Positions 6,493 to 15,859 of a stretch of 36,388 nt of DNA are shown one piece after another (within the stretch, counting starts at the first letter, position 1; each line of letters begins with the position of its first letter). The translations under genes and the position numbers were made by a program. The DNA is from Gammaproteobacteria bacterium (GTDB lineage Bacteria; Pseudomonadota; Gammaproteobacteria; Steroidobacterales; Woeseiaceae), in the NCBI GenBank assembly GCA_024639825.1, contig JAHEGH010000005.1:56119-92506 (forward strand). The letters are read 5' to 3'. The notes beneath the pieces were generated by a model. The model had not been told where the DNA came from. It searched no databases and saw only the letters and a list, made by a program, of their open reading frames with translations.

Positions 6493-8013
6493 ATGAAGCA
6501 GCGATATGTCTACGTGCTTGCCGCGTTGCTGGCCGTCATCGGCTTGTCCGTGTTTCTGTACAAGTGGCAGGTGCTCGGCTTTCCGCTAATCGAAGATCAG
6601 GAAAAATCTGTCTGGACGATTGAATCGGCCGTGCATTTCGATAGCGGTCCGGGGTCGATTAAGGTGCAATTGCATATACCGACGCTGACCCCCGGGTTCC
6701 GCATGCTCAACGAGAATTCAGTGTCGCGGGGCTACGGCTTCAGCATCAACTACGGTAGTGGTGGTCGCGAAGCCCAGTGGGCAATCCGTCGCGCCGATGG
6801 CGAACAGACGATTTACTACCGTATATCGGTTTACGAAGATGATTCGGTCGACGAGTCCGATACGACCCCGCCGTTTCCTCCGTTGCCGGTCATCAACGAG
6901 CCTCTAAAGACAGCTGCCGATGTGCTGGTTGCGGATGTGCGCGACCACTCTGCGGATACCGCGTCATTCACGACGGAACTGTTGCGGCGTCTGAATGACC
7001 CGTCACCGGACCCCAACGTTGAACTTCTGCTTTCCGGCGCAAATAGCGGCGCAGAGTTCGTCGACGTGGCGCGGACCATGCTCGCATCTGCCCGCATCCC
7101 GGCGCGAACCGTGCATGGCTTCCCACTGGCCGGCAGGCAACGAAGCGCGTCGCTTGTGTCGTGGCTTGAAGTGCATGATGGCGACCGGTGGCTGTATTTT
7201 AATCCAGCAACAGGGGAGTCGAACCTGCCGGAGCGCTTTCTTGTCTGGTGGCGCGGCAATGAACCGTTGGTAAGCGTTGAAGGCGGCAGCAATGTCCAGG
7301 TCGATTTTGCGATCCAGGCAAATCATCTCGATGCGGTCGCGATTGCCGAAACGCAGGTTTCACAGCGCGGCGCGAGTGCTGTTGGCTTCTCGCTTTACAG
7401 CCTGCCTATACAGACGCAGGCCGTATACGCAGTTCTGCTCATGATTCCGATTGGCGCACTGGTTATGGTCGTCATGCGTAATATTGTCGGCATCGATGCG
7501 TTCGGTACATTTATGCCGGTGCTGATTGCACTGGCGTTCCGTGAAACCAAGCTGCTCTGGGGTGTCATCCTGTTTACAACCCTGGTTGCCCTCGGGCTGA
7601 GTATCCGCTTCCTGCTGGATCGATTGCGATTGCTACTCGTACCGAGGCTCAGTGCTGTGCTCATCGTCGTCGTTATTCTGATGATGCTCATCAGCCTTGC
7701 TTCGCACCGAATGGGCATGGAGACAGGCCTGTCTGTTGCCCTGTTCCCAATGGTCATCATAGCCATGACCATTGAGCGCATGTCGGTCGTGTGGGAAGAA
7801 CGTGGAGCCATTGACGCAATTCGTGCGGGGCTCGGCAGCCTCCTGGTGGCCATCGCGGCGTACATCTTTATGGGTATAGCGTGGCTGGAACACCTGATCT
7901 TTACGTTCCCGGAGCTGCTGCTCGTCATCCTCGCATTTGTCGTGCTGGTCGGGCGCTACACGGGCTATCGCCTGACAGAATTGCGGCGGTTCAAGGAGTT
8001 GGCGGCCAAGTAA
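6493..8013 (+). CDS. Membrane protein: inactive transglutaminase-like domain fused to seven TM helices
   Basis: A 506-residue inner-membrane protein. One N-terminal helix (about 5-24) anchors a periplasmic region (about 30-295) with a transglutaminase-like core, followed by about seven TM helices (about 304-498). The core keeps the frame of the fold (RIPARTVHG, WLEVHDGDRWLYFNPATG), but the catalytic positions are lost: Gly186 stands at the Cys site, Val precedes SWLEV where His is expected, and FNP replaces FDP. This is the known 'inactive transglutaminase fused to 7TM' (UUP1) family. Its stop codon shares a base with the start of the next gene, an ATP-grasp ligase, which is its usual partner. 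The function of the pair is unproven. The gene starts 19 bases after ubiI with a strong GGGGGAA site and may be part of that transcript. Confidence 0.88.
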   Translation: MKQRYVYVLAALLAVIGLSVFLYKWQVLGFPLIEDQEKSVWTIESAVHFDSGPGSIKVQLHIPTLTPGFRMLNENSVSRGYGFSINYGSGGREAQWAIRRADGEQTIYYRISVYEDDSVDESDTTPPFPPLPVINEPLKTAADVLVADVRDHSADTASFTTELLRRLNDPSPDPNVELLLSGANSGAEFVDVARTMLASARIPARTVHGFPLAGRQRSASLVSWLEVHDGDRWLYFNPATGESNLPERFLVWWRGNEPLVSVEGGSNVQVDFAIQANHLDAVAIAETQVSQRGASAVGFSLYSLPIQTQAVYAVLLMIPIGALVMVVMRNIVGIDAFGTFMPVLIALAFRETKLLWGVILFTTLVALGLSIRFLLDRLRLLLVPRLSAVLIVVVILMMLISLASHRMGMETGLSVALFPMVIIAMTIERMSVVWEERGAIDAIRAGLGSLLVAIAAYIFMGIAWLEHLIFTFPELLLVILAFVVLVGRYTGYRLTELRRFKELAAK

Positions 8014-8963
8014 TGTTTTCTGTGGCGCGACAACTTCGCGAAAAAGGCGTACTCGGTCTCAACGAACGGAATGCCGATTTCATCATGCGGCTTAATCCGC
8101 GACGTTTTTACCCGCGTGTCGATGACAAGGCGTTGACCAAGGAACTGGCAATCGCCGCCGGCATGGCTGTGCCCGACCTCTATGGCATTATCGAGCACCA
8201 GGTGCAGGTACGGCAGTTCACCGAGATGGTTGGCGACCTCAAGAGTTTCGTCATAAAGCCGGCGCAGGGTAGTGGCGGTGACGGCATTCTTGTAGTGACA
8301 GGTCGCAGCGAGCGCAAGCGAGACAGCTTCCGCCTGAGCAGCGGTATGCTGATCTCCAAAGGCGAAATCGAGCACCATATCTCGAACATCGTTGGCGGGC
8401 AGTACAGCCTGAGTGGCAACCGCGATAAAGCACTCATCGAATACTGTGTACATTTCGATCCGACGTTTGCCGAAGTCAGCTATCAGGGCGTGCCCGATAT
8501 TCGGGTCGTGGTTTATCGCGGTTACCCGGCGATGGCAATGGTGCGATTACCGACCCGCGAGTCGGACGGCAAGGCGAACCTGCACCAGGGTGCGGTCGGT
8601 GCGGGCGTCGATATGGGGACCGGCGTGACGCTTAAGGGCGTGCTCAACGACGAGATTGTGGAGGAACACCCCGATACGGGTGCGCTTGTCTCGGGAGTCG
8701 AAATTCCTCAGTGGGAGTTTATACTCCAAACCTCGGCGAAAGGCCTCGAAGTAACGGGGCTCGGATACCTTGGCGTCGACATGGTTATCGATCGTGATCG
8801 CGGTCCGTTGATTCTCGAGATGAACGCGCGACCCGGTCTCAACATTCAGATAGCAAACGGTACAGGTCTAACAAATCGGATCGCGCGTATCGACGAAATT
8901 TATGATGCCTCCGCAACGCCGGAGGAACGCGCCGCCATTTCCAGGCGTGAATTTAAACTGTAA
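8013..8963 (+). CDS. RimK-related ATP-grasp ligase (alpha-L-glutamate ligase-like)
   Basis: A 316-residue cytoplasmic ATP-grasp enzyme of the TIGR02291 'alpha-L-glutamate ligase-like' family. It starts MFSVARQLREKGVLGLNERN; the ATG at 8013 overlaps the preceding stop codon (TAATG), and the start matches the family, whereas the frame open to 7881 reads the upstream gene in a wrong frame. ATP-grasp elements are visible: VDDKALTKELA, the glycine-rich loop FVIKPAQGSGGDGI, and the metal-binding end GVDMVIDRDRGPLILEMNARPGLN (in two pieces, Asp and Glu/Asn ligands). Such enzymes join an amino acid to a carboxylate by an acyl-phosphate; the substrate here is unknown. It is translationally coupled to the transglutaminase-like membrane protein. 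The zinc-protease (RimB-like) gene often found with this pair is not in the window. Confidence 0.9.
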   Translation: MFSVARQLREKGVLGLNERNADFIMRLNPRRFYPRVDDKALTKELAIAAGMAVPDLYGIIEHQVQVRQFTEMVGDLKSFVIKPAQGSGGDGILVVTGRSERKRDSFRLSSGMLISKGEIEHHISNIVGGQYSLSGNRDKALIEYCVHFDPTFAEVSYQGVPDIRVVVYRGYPAMAMVRLPTRESDGKANLHQGAVGAGVDMGTGVTLKGVLNDEIVEEHPDTGALVSGVEIPQWEFILQTSAKGLEVTGLGYLGVDMVIDRDRGPLILEMNARPGLNIQIANGTGLTNRIARIDEIYDASATPEERAAISRREFKL

Positions 8964-8965
8964 CG

Positions 8966-11900
8966 GTGAAGTTAATGATTTCTTATGTGCGTTTACTGAT
9001 TGTGGGTGTGGTTTGTTGTCTTGGGTTCGCTGTGGAAAGCTACGCAGCTGACGAGGAGGAGAACGGTAATCCACTCGCGTCATTACCTCTTCGACACATC
9101 GGCCCGGCAATCACATCGGGCCGGATTTCAGACTTCGCGTTCTATCCCGGCGAAAAGCACAGGTTTTTGGCAGCTATAGCATCGGGCAACATGTTCCGGA
9201 CTGAGAATAACGGGATTACCTGGGACCCGGTGTTTGAAAATGAGGGCTCGTACGCAATCGGCGTTGTAGAAATCGACCCCAATGACACAAAGACCATTTG
9301 GGTTGGAACAGGCGAAAACAACGCGCAGCGATCCGTGGCTTACGGTGACGGGGTCTACAAATCCATGGATGGTGGCAAGAGCTGGAAAAATGTCGGGCTG
9401 AAGGATTCCGGACATATCAGCCAGATCTGGATCAATCCTGACGATTCCGACGAGGTGCTGGTCGCCGCACAGGGACCGCTGTGGAATGAGGGTGGCGATC
9501 GCGGTCTCTACAGAACGACGGATGGTGGCGCCACGTGGGACCGGATTCTCGATATCGATGAGCACACCGGCGTCAATGAATTCGTTGTTGACCCACGCAA
9601 CCCGGATATCATTGTTGCCTCCAGCTACCAGCGTCGTCGCCACGTCTGGGTCCTGATCAACGGCGGACCAGGAAGCGGTATCCACAAGAGCACGGACCGT
9701 GGCAAGACGTGGAACAAAGTTACAGCGGGCCTGCCCGGGGATCATATGGGCCGAATTGGCATGGCCGGTGCGCCGAGCAATCCGGATATGATCTACGCGA
9801 TCGTGGAGGCCAATGACGAGGAAAAGGGTGTCTATCGGTCGACAGACTTTGGCAGCAACTGGGAGAAGCGGTCGTCATACATGACTACCAGCCCCCAGTA
9901 CTACAACGAAATTGTTGTTGACCCGAAGAACGAGAATCGCCTTTACTCGTTGAATACGTTCACGATGAAATCTGAGGATGGCGGACAGACTTTCAGCGCG
10001 CTCGCCGCCGAATCGCGCCATGTCGACGATCATGCGCTCTGGATTGATCCTGACAACACCGACCATCTGTACATCGGTGGCGATGGCGGTATTTACGAGT
10101 CCTGGGACATGGGTGACACATGGCGACACGTTCGCAACCTGTCGATCACGCAGTTCTACCGCATTCAGCCTGACTACGACGAGCCGTTCTACAATGTCTG
10201 CGGCGGCACGCAGGACAACAACTCGCTGTGTGCTCCTTCGCGAACCACAGTCGTCCACGGCATTACCAATTCTGACTGGAAACTGGTTTTGGGTGGCGAC
10301 GGCTATGAGCCACAGTTCGACCCGACCGACCCCGACATCATTTACGCCCAGTACCAGTATGGCGGTCTCGCACGCTACGACCGCCGGACTCAGGAGCGCG
10401 TGTACATCACACCTCATCCGGAGAGCGGGGAAGACGGGTACAAATGGAACTGGAATACGCCACTTATCGTCAGTCCGCACGATCCGAAGCGTTTGTACTA
10501 CGCGGCCGAGTACCTGTTCAGATCCGACGATCGTGGAGACAGCTGGCGCAAGGTCAGTCCGGACCTGACCCGACAGATTGATCGGAATCAGCTGGAGGTC
10601 ATGGGACGAGTCTGGGGCGTCGACACGATCGCCAAGAACGACTCAACGTCGATCTACGGTAGTGCGATCATGATCAGTGAGAGCACGCTGCAGGAGGGTC
10701 TGATCTACGTTGGCACCGACGATGGCGTGCTCAATGTCACCGAGGACGGAGGTGCGTCCTGGCGGCGTACGACGAAGTTCGCCAAGGTGCCGGACATGAC
10801 GTACATCGACGACGTCCAGGCGTCGGCACATGACACCAACGTCGTTTACGCCGTGCTCGAGAATCACAAACGCGGCGACTTCAAACCCTATGTGCTCAAA
10901 TCCGAGAATCGCGGCCGTAGCTGGACGTCCATCAGCAGCAACCTGCCCGAGCGTGGGTCCGCACATACAATTGTCGAGGACCATGTCGATCCCAATCTGC
11001 TGTTCGTAGGCACTGAGTTCGGCCTGTTCGTTACTCAGGACGGTGGCGGCTCCTGGCACCAGCTTAAGGGCAACTTCCCGACGATCGCCGTTCGCGACAT
11101 TGAGATTCAGGCGCGTGAGAACGATCTCGTCGTGGGTACGTTTGGCCGCGGCATTTATATCCTCGATGACTACACCGCGTTACGCACCAATGCCGAGCGC
11201 CTCGGTGAATTCGAACTGTTTGGTGTACGTGACCCGTGGTTGTACGTCGAGGGTGACCTGTGGGGCGGACAGGAGAAGGGGTCTATCGGTGACGCCTTCT
11301 TTACCGCGCCAAACCCGCCAAACGGCGCCGTGTTCACGTACTACCTGAAGGACGGGCTCAAGTCGCAGAAAGCTGCACGCCGCGAACAGGAAATTGAGGT
11401 TGAGAAAGCGGGTGGCGATACGCCGTATCCGTCATGGGCTGACCTGCGCGCTGAGGACCGCGAGCAGGACCCGGCCATGTACATCGTGGTCCGCGATCAA
11501 GCTGGAAATATCGTGCGCCAGGTAAGCGCTAATGCTGACAAGGGCCTGCATCGCAGCGCATGGGATCTGCGCCTGCCGGCACCCGATCCGATCAATCTCG
11601 CCGACGCTGGTGACAAGCCCTACTGGATGCCGGATCCTCTTGGTCCGATGGTGTTGCCAGGGGAATACACGGGGCGCCTGGCCATTGAGCGCAATGGCGT
11701 TCTTCAGGAGACAGGCGCTGCACAGTCGTTTGTCGTGAAGGCACTGGATGCCAGTCCGGAAATCACCAGTGACCGCAGGGCACTGCAGGACTTCCAGATC
11801 AAGGTCGCCGGTTTGCGCAGGGCGGTGGCGGGTAGCGCTTCCGCGATGGCTGAAATGGAGAACCGCATTGCTCATCTGCGTGCCGCGATTGTGGCAACCC

Positions 11901-12244
11901 CTTCTGCCGGCGAGGCGGAGCGAGACGTTCTGCAACAGCTGGCAACTCGCCTGGCCGATATTGGTGTGGCGATCAACGGTGACGGGACCGTTTCCGGACG
12001 TAACGAACCAGCGCCCATGTCGATTTCATCGCGCGCATCGAGCCTGTATTACAACCTGGTCTTCACGCAGTCTCCCGCGGGCGGGAACTACAGGGACTCT
12101 TACGAGGTGGCAGCAAAAGAATTCGCGTCTGCATTGCAGTCATTGCGAGTTCTTGGCAGCGACCTGGCCGCGCTCGAAAGCGCGCTTGAGCTGAAGGGCG
12201 CGCCGTGGACGCCAGGGCGCATTCCGGAGTGGACGCCGTACTAG
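8966..12244 (+). CDS. Secreted BNR/VPS10-like beta-propeller protein
   Basis: A 1092-residue protein with a Sec signal peptide (hydrophobic core LLIVGVVCCLGFAV, likely cut after ESYA) and about eleven Asp-box repeats of the SxDxGxTW type, for example SMDGGKSWKN, TTDGGATWDR, STDRGKTWNK, SDDRGDSWRK, TEDGGASWRR and TQDGGGSWHQ, spread over about residues 60-740. These fold as one or two sortilin/VPS10-like propellers. The C-terminal third (about 770-1092) has an Ig-like stretch and a helical tail seen in the same exported family. No catalytic sialidase or protease residues can be assigned; a binding or periplasmic role is inferred. GTG 8966 is taken as start; ATG 8975, with GGTGA 5 bases upstream, is an equally good choice. 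Its TAG stop interlocks with that of the convergent DUF885 gene. Confidence 0.85.
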   Translation: MKLMISYVRLLIVGVVCCLGFAVESYAADEEENGNPLASLPLRHIGPAITSGRISDFAFYPGEKHRFLAAIASGNMFRTENNGITWDPVFENEGSYAIGVVEIDPNDTKTIWVGTGENNAQRSVAYGDGVYKSMDGGKSWKNVGLKDSGHISQIWINPDDSDEVLVAAQGPLWNEGGDRGLYRTTDGGATWDRILDIDEHTGVNEFVVDPRNPDIIVASSYQRRRHVWVLINGGPGSGIHKSTDRGKTWNKVTAGLPGDHMGRIGMAGAPSNPDMIYAIVEANDEEKGVYRSTDFGSNWEKRSSYMTTSPQYYNEIVVDPKNENRLYSLNTFTMKSEDGGQTFSALAAESRHVDDHALWIDPDNTDHLYIGGDGGIYESWDMGDTWRHVRNLSITQFYRIQPDYDEPFYNVCGGTQDNNSLCAPSRTTVVHGITNSDWKLVLGGDGYEPQFDPTDPDIIYAQYQYGGLARYDRRTQERVYITPHPESGEDGYKWNWNTPLIVSPHDPKRLYYAAEYLFRSDDRGDSWRKVSPDLTRQIDRNQLEVMGRVWGVDTIAKNDSTSIYGSAIMISESTLQEGLIYVGTDDGVLNVTEDGGASWRRTTKFAKVPDMTYIDDVQASAHDTNVVYAVLENHKRGDFKPYVLKSENRGRSWTSISSNLPERGSAHTIVEDHVDPNLLFVGTEFGLFVTQDGGGSWHQLKGNFPTIAVRDIEIQARENDLVVGTFGRGIYILDDYTALRTNAERLGEFELFGVRDPWLYVEGDLWGGQEKGSIGDAFFTAPNPPNGAVFTYYLKDGLKSQKAARREQEIEVEKAGGDTPYPSWADLRAEDREQDPAMYIVVRDQAGNIVRQVSANADKGLHRSAWDLRLPAPDPINLADAGDKPYWMPDPLGPMVLPGEYTGRLAIERNGVLQETGAAQSFVVKALDASPEITSDRRALQDFQIKVAGLRRAVAGSASAMAEMENRIAHLRAAIVATPSAGEAERDVLQQLATRLADIGVAINGDGTVSGRNEPAPMSISSRASSLYYNLVFTQSPAGGNYRDSYEVAAKEFASALQSLRVLGSDLAALESALELKGAPWTPGRIPEWTPY

Positions 12245-13986
12245 TTTTGCGCGGCCAGCCATATATCCATGCGCTGCTCCAGCAGGTCCAGGGGCAGCGC
12301 ACCGGCGCCCAGTAACTCATCATGGAACGCGCGGATGTCGAAGTTCTCGCCGAGCTGACGTTCCGCACGTTCCCGCAGCTGCAGGATCTTTAACTGGCCG
12401 ATCTTGTAGGCCAGCGCCTGGCCCGGCCACGCGATGTAGCGGTCGATCTCGTTGACGATGTCGTGTTCGGTCTTGGCCGCGTTGTCTTTGAAAAAGTCGA
12501 TAGCCTGTTGGCGCGTCCACCCCTTGTAGTGCATGCCGGTATCGACGACGAGTCGCACGGCGCGCCACATGTCGTAGGTAAGCTGGCCGAAGCGTGAATA
12601 GGGATCCTGGTACAGGCCCATGTCATACCCGAGCCTTTCGCTGTACAGGCCCCAGCCCTCCACAAATGCGGTGAAGCCAAGGAAGCGGCGGAACATGGGC
12701 ATGTCACCGAGTTCCTGTTGCAGGGCAAGCTGGAGATGGTGACCCGGCACGGCCTCATGGACGCTGAGTACTTCAATTTCGTATTTGGGTCGTACCTCGG
12801 GTTTATAGAGGTTGACGTAGTAGATGCCTGCGCGGCTGCCATCAGCGGCCGGACGATTGTAATAGGCCGTCGTTGTGTCGGGCGCGATTGAATCCGGAAT
12901 TGGCTTCACGCCGTAGGGCATACGCGGCAGCTTGCCGAAGAGTTTGACGAGCTCCGGATCGAGGCGTTTGCTCGTTGCAAGGTATTCCCGATACAGGTCT
13001 TCAGGGTTGTCGAAGTAAAACTGCGGGTCCGTCCGGAGGAACGTGAGAAACGCCTGGAAGGTCCCGTCGAATTCAACTTCGGCAATCACTTTCTGCATCT
13101 CGTCGCGGATGCGTTTGACTTCATCCAGACCAATACGATGAATGTCGTCCGGCGTCATGCGCGTCGTTGTGAACGAGCGTGCCTGATGCTCATACCAGGC
13201 GTTGCCATTCGGGAGGCCAGACAAGCCAATACTGGCGCGGGCCGCCGGGAGGTACTTCTTGTCGAAGTACTTGTCGAGTTTGCGGTAAGCGGGGAGCACC
13301 GTCTTCTCGATGACGCTGGTCGCTTCTGCCCGCAGGCGTTCCCGGTCTCCCGGTGCAAATGAGTCCGGCAATGCGGCGAATGGCCTGAAGAATGGGCTGT
13401 CGGCCGGGAATTCGACGACCTGCAAAGCAATCTGGGCCGGAATCCGCTGCATGAGAATGGCGGGCGACACGATGCCTTCTTTGCGTCCCTTCTCAGCCAG
13501 TTCGATCATCTGCTCGACGACGACATCAAGCTTGCTGAGTCGCACAAGCCAGTCATCATAATCCTGCACGGTCACGAGGCGCAGGCGATTGGTCAGGCTA
13601 TCGAGATTCTGCACGCCGCCCTGGTGATCGAACGGCAGGAGATATCCCATGAACTGGTGCGCGTCCACATCGTCCTGCAACTGGCGTCGGAACAGTTCGT
13701 AGTTGAGCTGATCCTTTTGGGAAAGCGCCTGCCGATCAATGGCATAGGCGCGCCTCAGGAAGTCGCGGGTTTCGACATGTTGGCGCTCAATGCCTTCCAG
13801 GCTGCTGTCGCCCCATTGCTGGTTGTAGCGCCGGTCCCCCATCGCGGAGGCCATCACGGGCGAATTCTTCAGGGTCCATTCCCAATGCTCGTCGAGCAGG
13901 GATTGGAAGTCCGATGTCGCGTCCGCCAGGGCAGTGCCCGCAAGCGACGTCAAAAAGCACAGCAACAGGATCCTGATCTTTCTCAT
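12241..13986 (-). CDS. Secreted DUF885 family zinc peptidase-like protein
   Basis: A 581-residue exported protein. I start it at MRKIRILLLCFLTSLAGTALA (ATG at 13984-13986, preceded by GGGGAG), which gives a clean Sec signal peptide cut after ALA; the frame is open a further 19 codons upstream with no purpose. The DUF885 signature is present: HEAVPGHHLQ (410-419) with EGWGLYSE (443-450) about 27 residues later, an HExxxGHH plus downstream Glu pattern expected to bind zinc. Family members are thought to be periplasmic or lipoprotein-type peptidases; no substrate is known for this one. It runs against the BNR gene and the two stop codons share the palindrome CTAG (12241-12244), so there is no room for a terminator between them. 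Confidence 0.87.
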   Translation of the reverse strand: MRKIRILLLCFLTSLAGTALADATSDFQSLLDEHWEWTLKNSPVMASAMGDRRYNQQWGDSSLEGIERQHVETRDFLRRAYAIDRQALSQKDQLNYELFRRQLQDDVDAHQFMGYLLPFDHQGGVQNLDSLTNRLRLVTVQDYDDWLVRLSKLDVVVEQMIELAEKGRKEGIVSPAILMQRIPAQIALQVVEFPADSPFFRPFAALPDSFAPGDRERLRAEATSVIEKTVLPAYRKLDKYFDKKYLPAARASIGLSGLPNGNAWYEHQARSFTTTRMTPDDIHRIGLDEVKRIRDEMQKVIAEVEFDGTFQAFLTFLRTDPQFYFDNPEDLYREYLATSKRLDPELVKLFGKLPRMPYGVKPIPDSIAPDTTTAYYNRPAADGSRAGIYYVNLYKPEVRPKYEIEVLSVHEAVPGHHLQLALQQELGDMPMFRRFLGFTAFVEGWGLYSERLGYDMGLYQDPYSRFGQLTYDMWRAVRLVVDTGMHYKGWTRQQAIDFFKDNAAKTEHDIVNEIDRYIAWPGQALAYKIGQLKILQLRERAERQLGENFDIRAFHDELLGAGALPLDLLEQRMDIWLAAQN

Positions 13987-14084
13987 GCTAACTCCCCGAT
14001 TTCGGTAGTGGGGCATTGTCACTGTCCGGACCGTTGCTGGCAACTGACCAACCTATTGGCTATTATGGCGTGCACTGATCTATA

Positions 14085-14272
14085 GCGTTCGCAGAAGAGA
14101 CCCCGTTGAATCGGGGCGCCGAAGGCGCAACTCGCTCGGAAACGCTCAGGCAAAAGGACTGTGGACGCTGATCAGCTCTGGAGAGTGGCCGTAAAGGCCC
14201 ACCGAAGGGGAATGTGACCCGATCAATCGATCGGCTGGTCGCTGATCTCTCAGGTAACCAAGGACAGAGGGG
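14085..14272 (+). ncRNA. Tandem glycine riboswitch
   Basis: Two glycine aptamers lie directly upstream of gcvT. The first (about 14085-14168) shows GCAGAAGAGACC, GCGCCGAAGGCGCAA and CTCAGGCAAAAGGACTG. The second (about 14170-14269) shows CTCTGGAGAGTGG, CACCGAAGGGGAA and CTCTCAGGTAACCAAGGAC. These are the conserved cores of the family. The closing P1 helix of aptamer 2 pairs CTCTG (14176-14180) with CAGAG (14265-14269). The known class binds glycine and usually turns gcv expression on; the terminator that follows fits control by premature termination. A possible -10 box (TATTAT, 14061-14066) lies upstream but without a clear -35. Confidence 0.95.
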
Positions 14273-14306
14273 CGGCAGGCTGACGCCTGCCGCCCCCATT
14301 TTTTTT
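14269..14306 (+). terminator. Intrinsic terminator of the glycine riboswitch
   Basis: A perfect 12-bp GC stem, GGGGCGGCAGGC (14269-14280) with GCCTGCCGCCCC (14285-14296), a TGAC loop, then CA and a run of eight T. It lies 24 bases before the gcvT start codon and touches the end of the aptamer 2 P1 helix by one base (14269). It is the expected expression platform of the riboswitch. Confidence 0.93.
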
Positions 14307-14329
14307 GTTTTCTTGAACGGGCTGGTCAC

Positions 14330-15421
14330 ATGGGTTCAAAAACTCCGCACTACGACAAGCACGTCGAAGCCGGCGCACGAATTGTCGATTTCGGTGGCTG
14401 GGATATGCCACTTCACTATGGTTCACAGAAAGAAGAACACTTCGCCGTGAGGCAGAATGCCGGTGTCTTCGACGTGTCGCACATGACGATCGTCGATCTC
14501 GCGGGCGAGCGGGCCAGGGACTTTCTGCGATACCTCGTCGCCAACGACGTTGCCAAGCTCAAGGAGTATGGCAAGGCGCTGTACACCTGCATGCTCAATG
14601 CCGACGGCGGGGTCATCGACGACCTGATCGTCTATTACATGAGCGATACCGACTACCGCATGGTCGTCAATGCCGCCACGCGCGAGAAAGACCTGGCATG
14701 GATTCGGGAGCAGGCCAGGGCGTTCGATATCGATGTCGTTGAGCGTTCCGAGTTGGCGATGATTGCTGTGCAGGGCCCCAACGCGCGTGCACTGGCAGCG
14801 CCGTGCATCGATGCCGAATTTCGTGAGGCAGCGCTGGCCCTGAAGCCGTTCTTCGGCATGGAGGCCGGCGAGTGGTTCGTTGCGCGTACCGGCTACACGG
14901 GTGAGGACGGCTGGGAAATCGTCATGCCCGCCGCCGAAGCGCATTCCGTCTGGGATCGCTTGCTGGCAGCGGGTGTTGCCCCTGCGGGTCTTGGTGCGCG
15001 CGATACGCTGCGACTGGAAGCCGCCATGAACCTGTACGGCTCCGATATGGACGAGACAATATCGCCGCTCGAAGCCGGCCTGGAGTGGACGGTGGCCTGG
15101 GAGCCTGCTGACCGGGACTTCATCGGACGCAGCGCGATCGAGACGCTACGTAACTCGCCGCACCGCCAACGCTTCGTCGGGCTGTTGCTTGAAGATAAAG
15201 GCGTGCTCCGCAATCACCAGAGAGTCGTCGTTGACGGCGTGGGTGAGGGGGAGATCACAAGCGGCGGTTTCTCGCCAACCATCGGGCGTTCTATTGCGCT
15301 CGCACGAGTGCCTGCGGGCGACTACGACCGGGCCCAGGTTGAGGTTCGCGGCAAGTTGCTTAACGTGCGCATCGTGAAGACGCCGTTTGTACGAAACGGG
15401 CAAATACGCATAGACGTATAA
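14330..15421 (+). CDS. gcvT: Glycine cleavage system aminomethyltransferase (T protein)
   Basis: A 363-residue T protein. It takes the aminomethyl group from lipoyl-GcvH, releases ammonia and gives 5,10-methylene-THF. Typical features are the N-terminal [46 protein letters not shown], and the C-terminal [20 protein letters not shown] with [10 protein letters not shown]. It is the first gene after the glycine riboswitch terminator; the ribosome-binding site is weak. gcvH follows 32 bases on. Its methylene-THF product feeds thyA, also in this window. Confidence 0.95.
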   Translation: MGSKTPHYDKHVEAGARIVDFGGWDMPLHYGSQKEEHFAVRQNAGVFDVSHMTIVDLAGERARDFLRYLVANDVAKLKEYGKALYTCMLNADGGVIDDLIVYYMSDTDYRMVVNAATREKDLAWIREQARAFDIDVVERSELAMIAVQGPNARALAAPCIDAEFREAALALKPFFGMEAGEWFVARTGYTGEDGWEIVMPAAEAHSVWDRLLAAGVAPAGLGARDTLRLEAAMNLYGSDMDETISPLEAGLEWTVAWEPADRDFIGRSAIETLRNSPHRQRFVGLLLEDKGVLRNHQRVVVDGVGEGEITSGGFSPTIGRSIALARVPAGDYDRAQVEVRGKLLNVRIVKTPFVRNGQIRIDV

Positions 15422-15453
15422 CGCCAGAACCATCAATCCACCAGGAGCAAACA

Positions 15454-15849
15454 ATGAACGAATTGCCGGGAGACCTCCTCTACACGAACGACCATGAATG
15501 GCTGCGCCGCGAAGGCGATGGCAGTGTCACGGTCGGAATTACAGAGCACGCTGCGACGTCACTGGGTGACCTCGTGTATGTCGAGCTGCCGGAAGTTGGG
15601 CAGGACGTCGACGCTGGAGGCGAAATGGCTGTGGTTGAGTCGGTAAAGGCAGCCTCGGACGTGTATGCGCCGATTGCAGGCAGCATTGCCGCGGTCAATG
15701 ATGACCTTGCAGACGACCCTGAGAAGATCAATGCCGATCCTTATGGTGACGGCTGGATCGTTCGCATGACACTCAGCGATGGTCTCGACGAGAGCGAGCT
15801 GATGACGCCGGACGCTTACCAGGAACTGCTCGACGAGCTCGACGACTGA
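15454..15849 (+). CDS. gcvH: Glycine cleavage system H protein
   Basis: A 131-residue lipoyl carrier protein that shuttles the aminomethyl intermediate between P, T and L proteins. The lipoylated lysine is K65 in [14 protein letters not shown]. It has the classic start [22 protein letters not shown] (read in two parts), [13 protein letters not shown] and the end [13 protein letters not shown]. It begins at an ATG preceded by CAGGAGCAAACA. It sits between gcvT and gcvPA with short gaps, consistent with one transcript. Confidence 0.96.
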   Translation: MNELPGDLLYTNDHEWLRREGDGSVTVGITEHAATSLGDLVYVELPEVGQDVDAGGEMAVVESVKAASDVYAPIAGSIAAVNDDLADDPEKINADPYGDGWIVRMTLSDGLDESELMTPDAYQELLDELDD

Positions 15850-15859
15850 GACGAATCTG

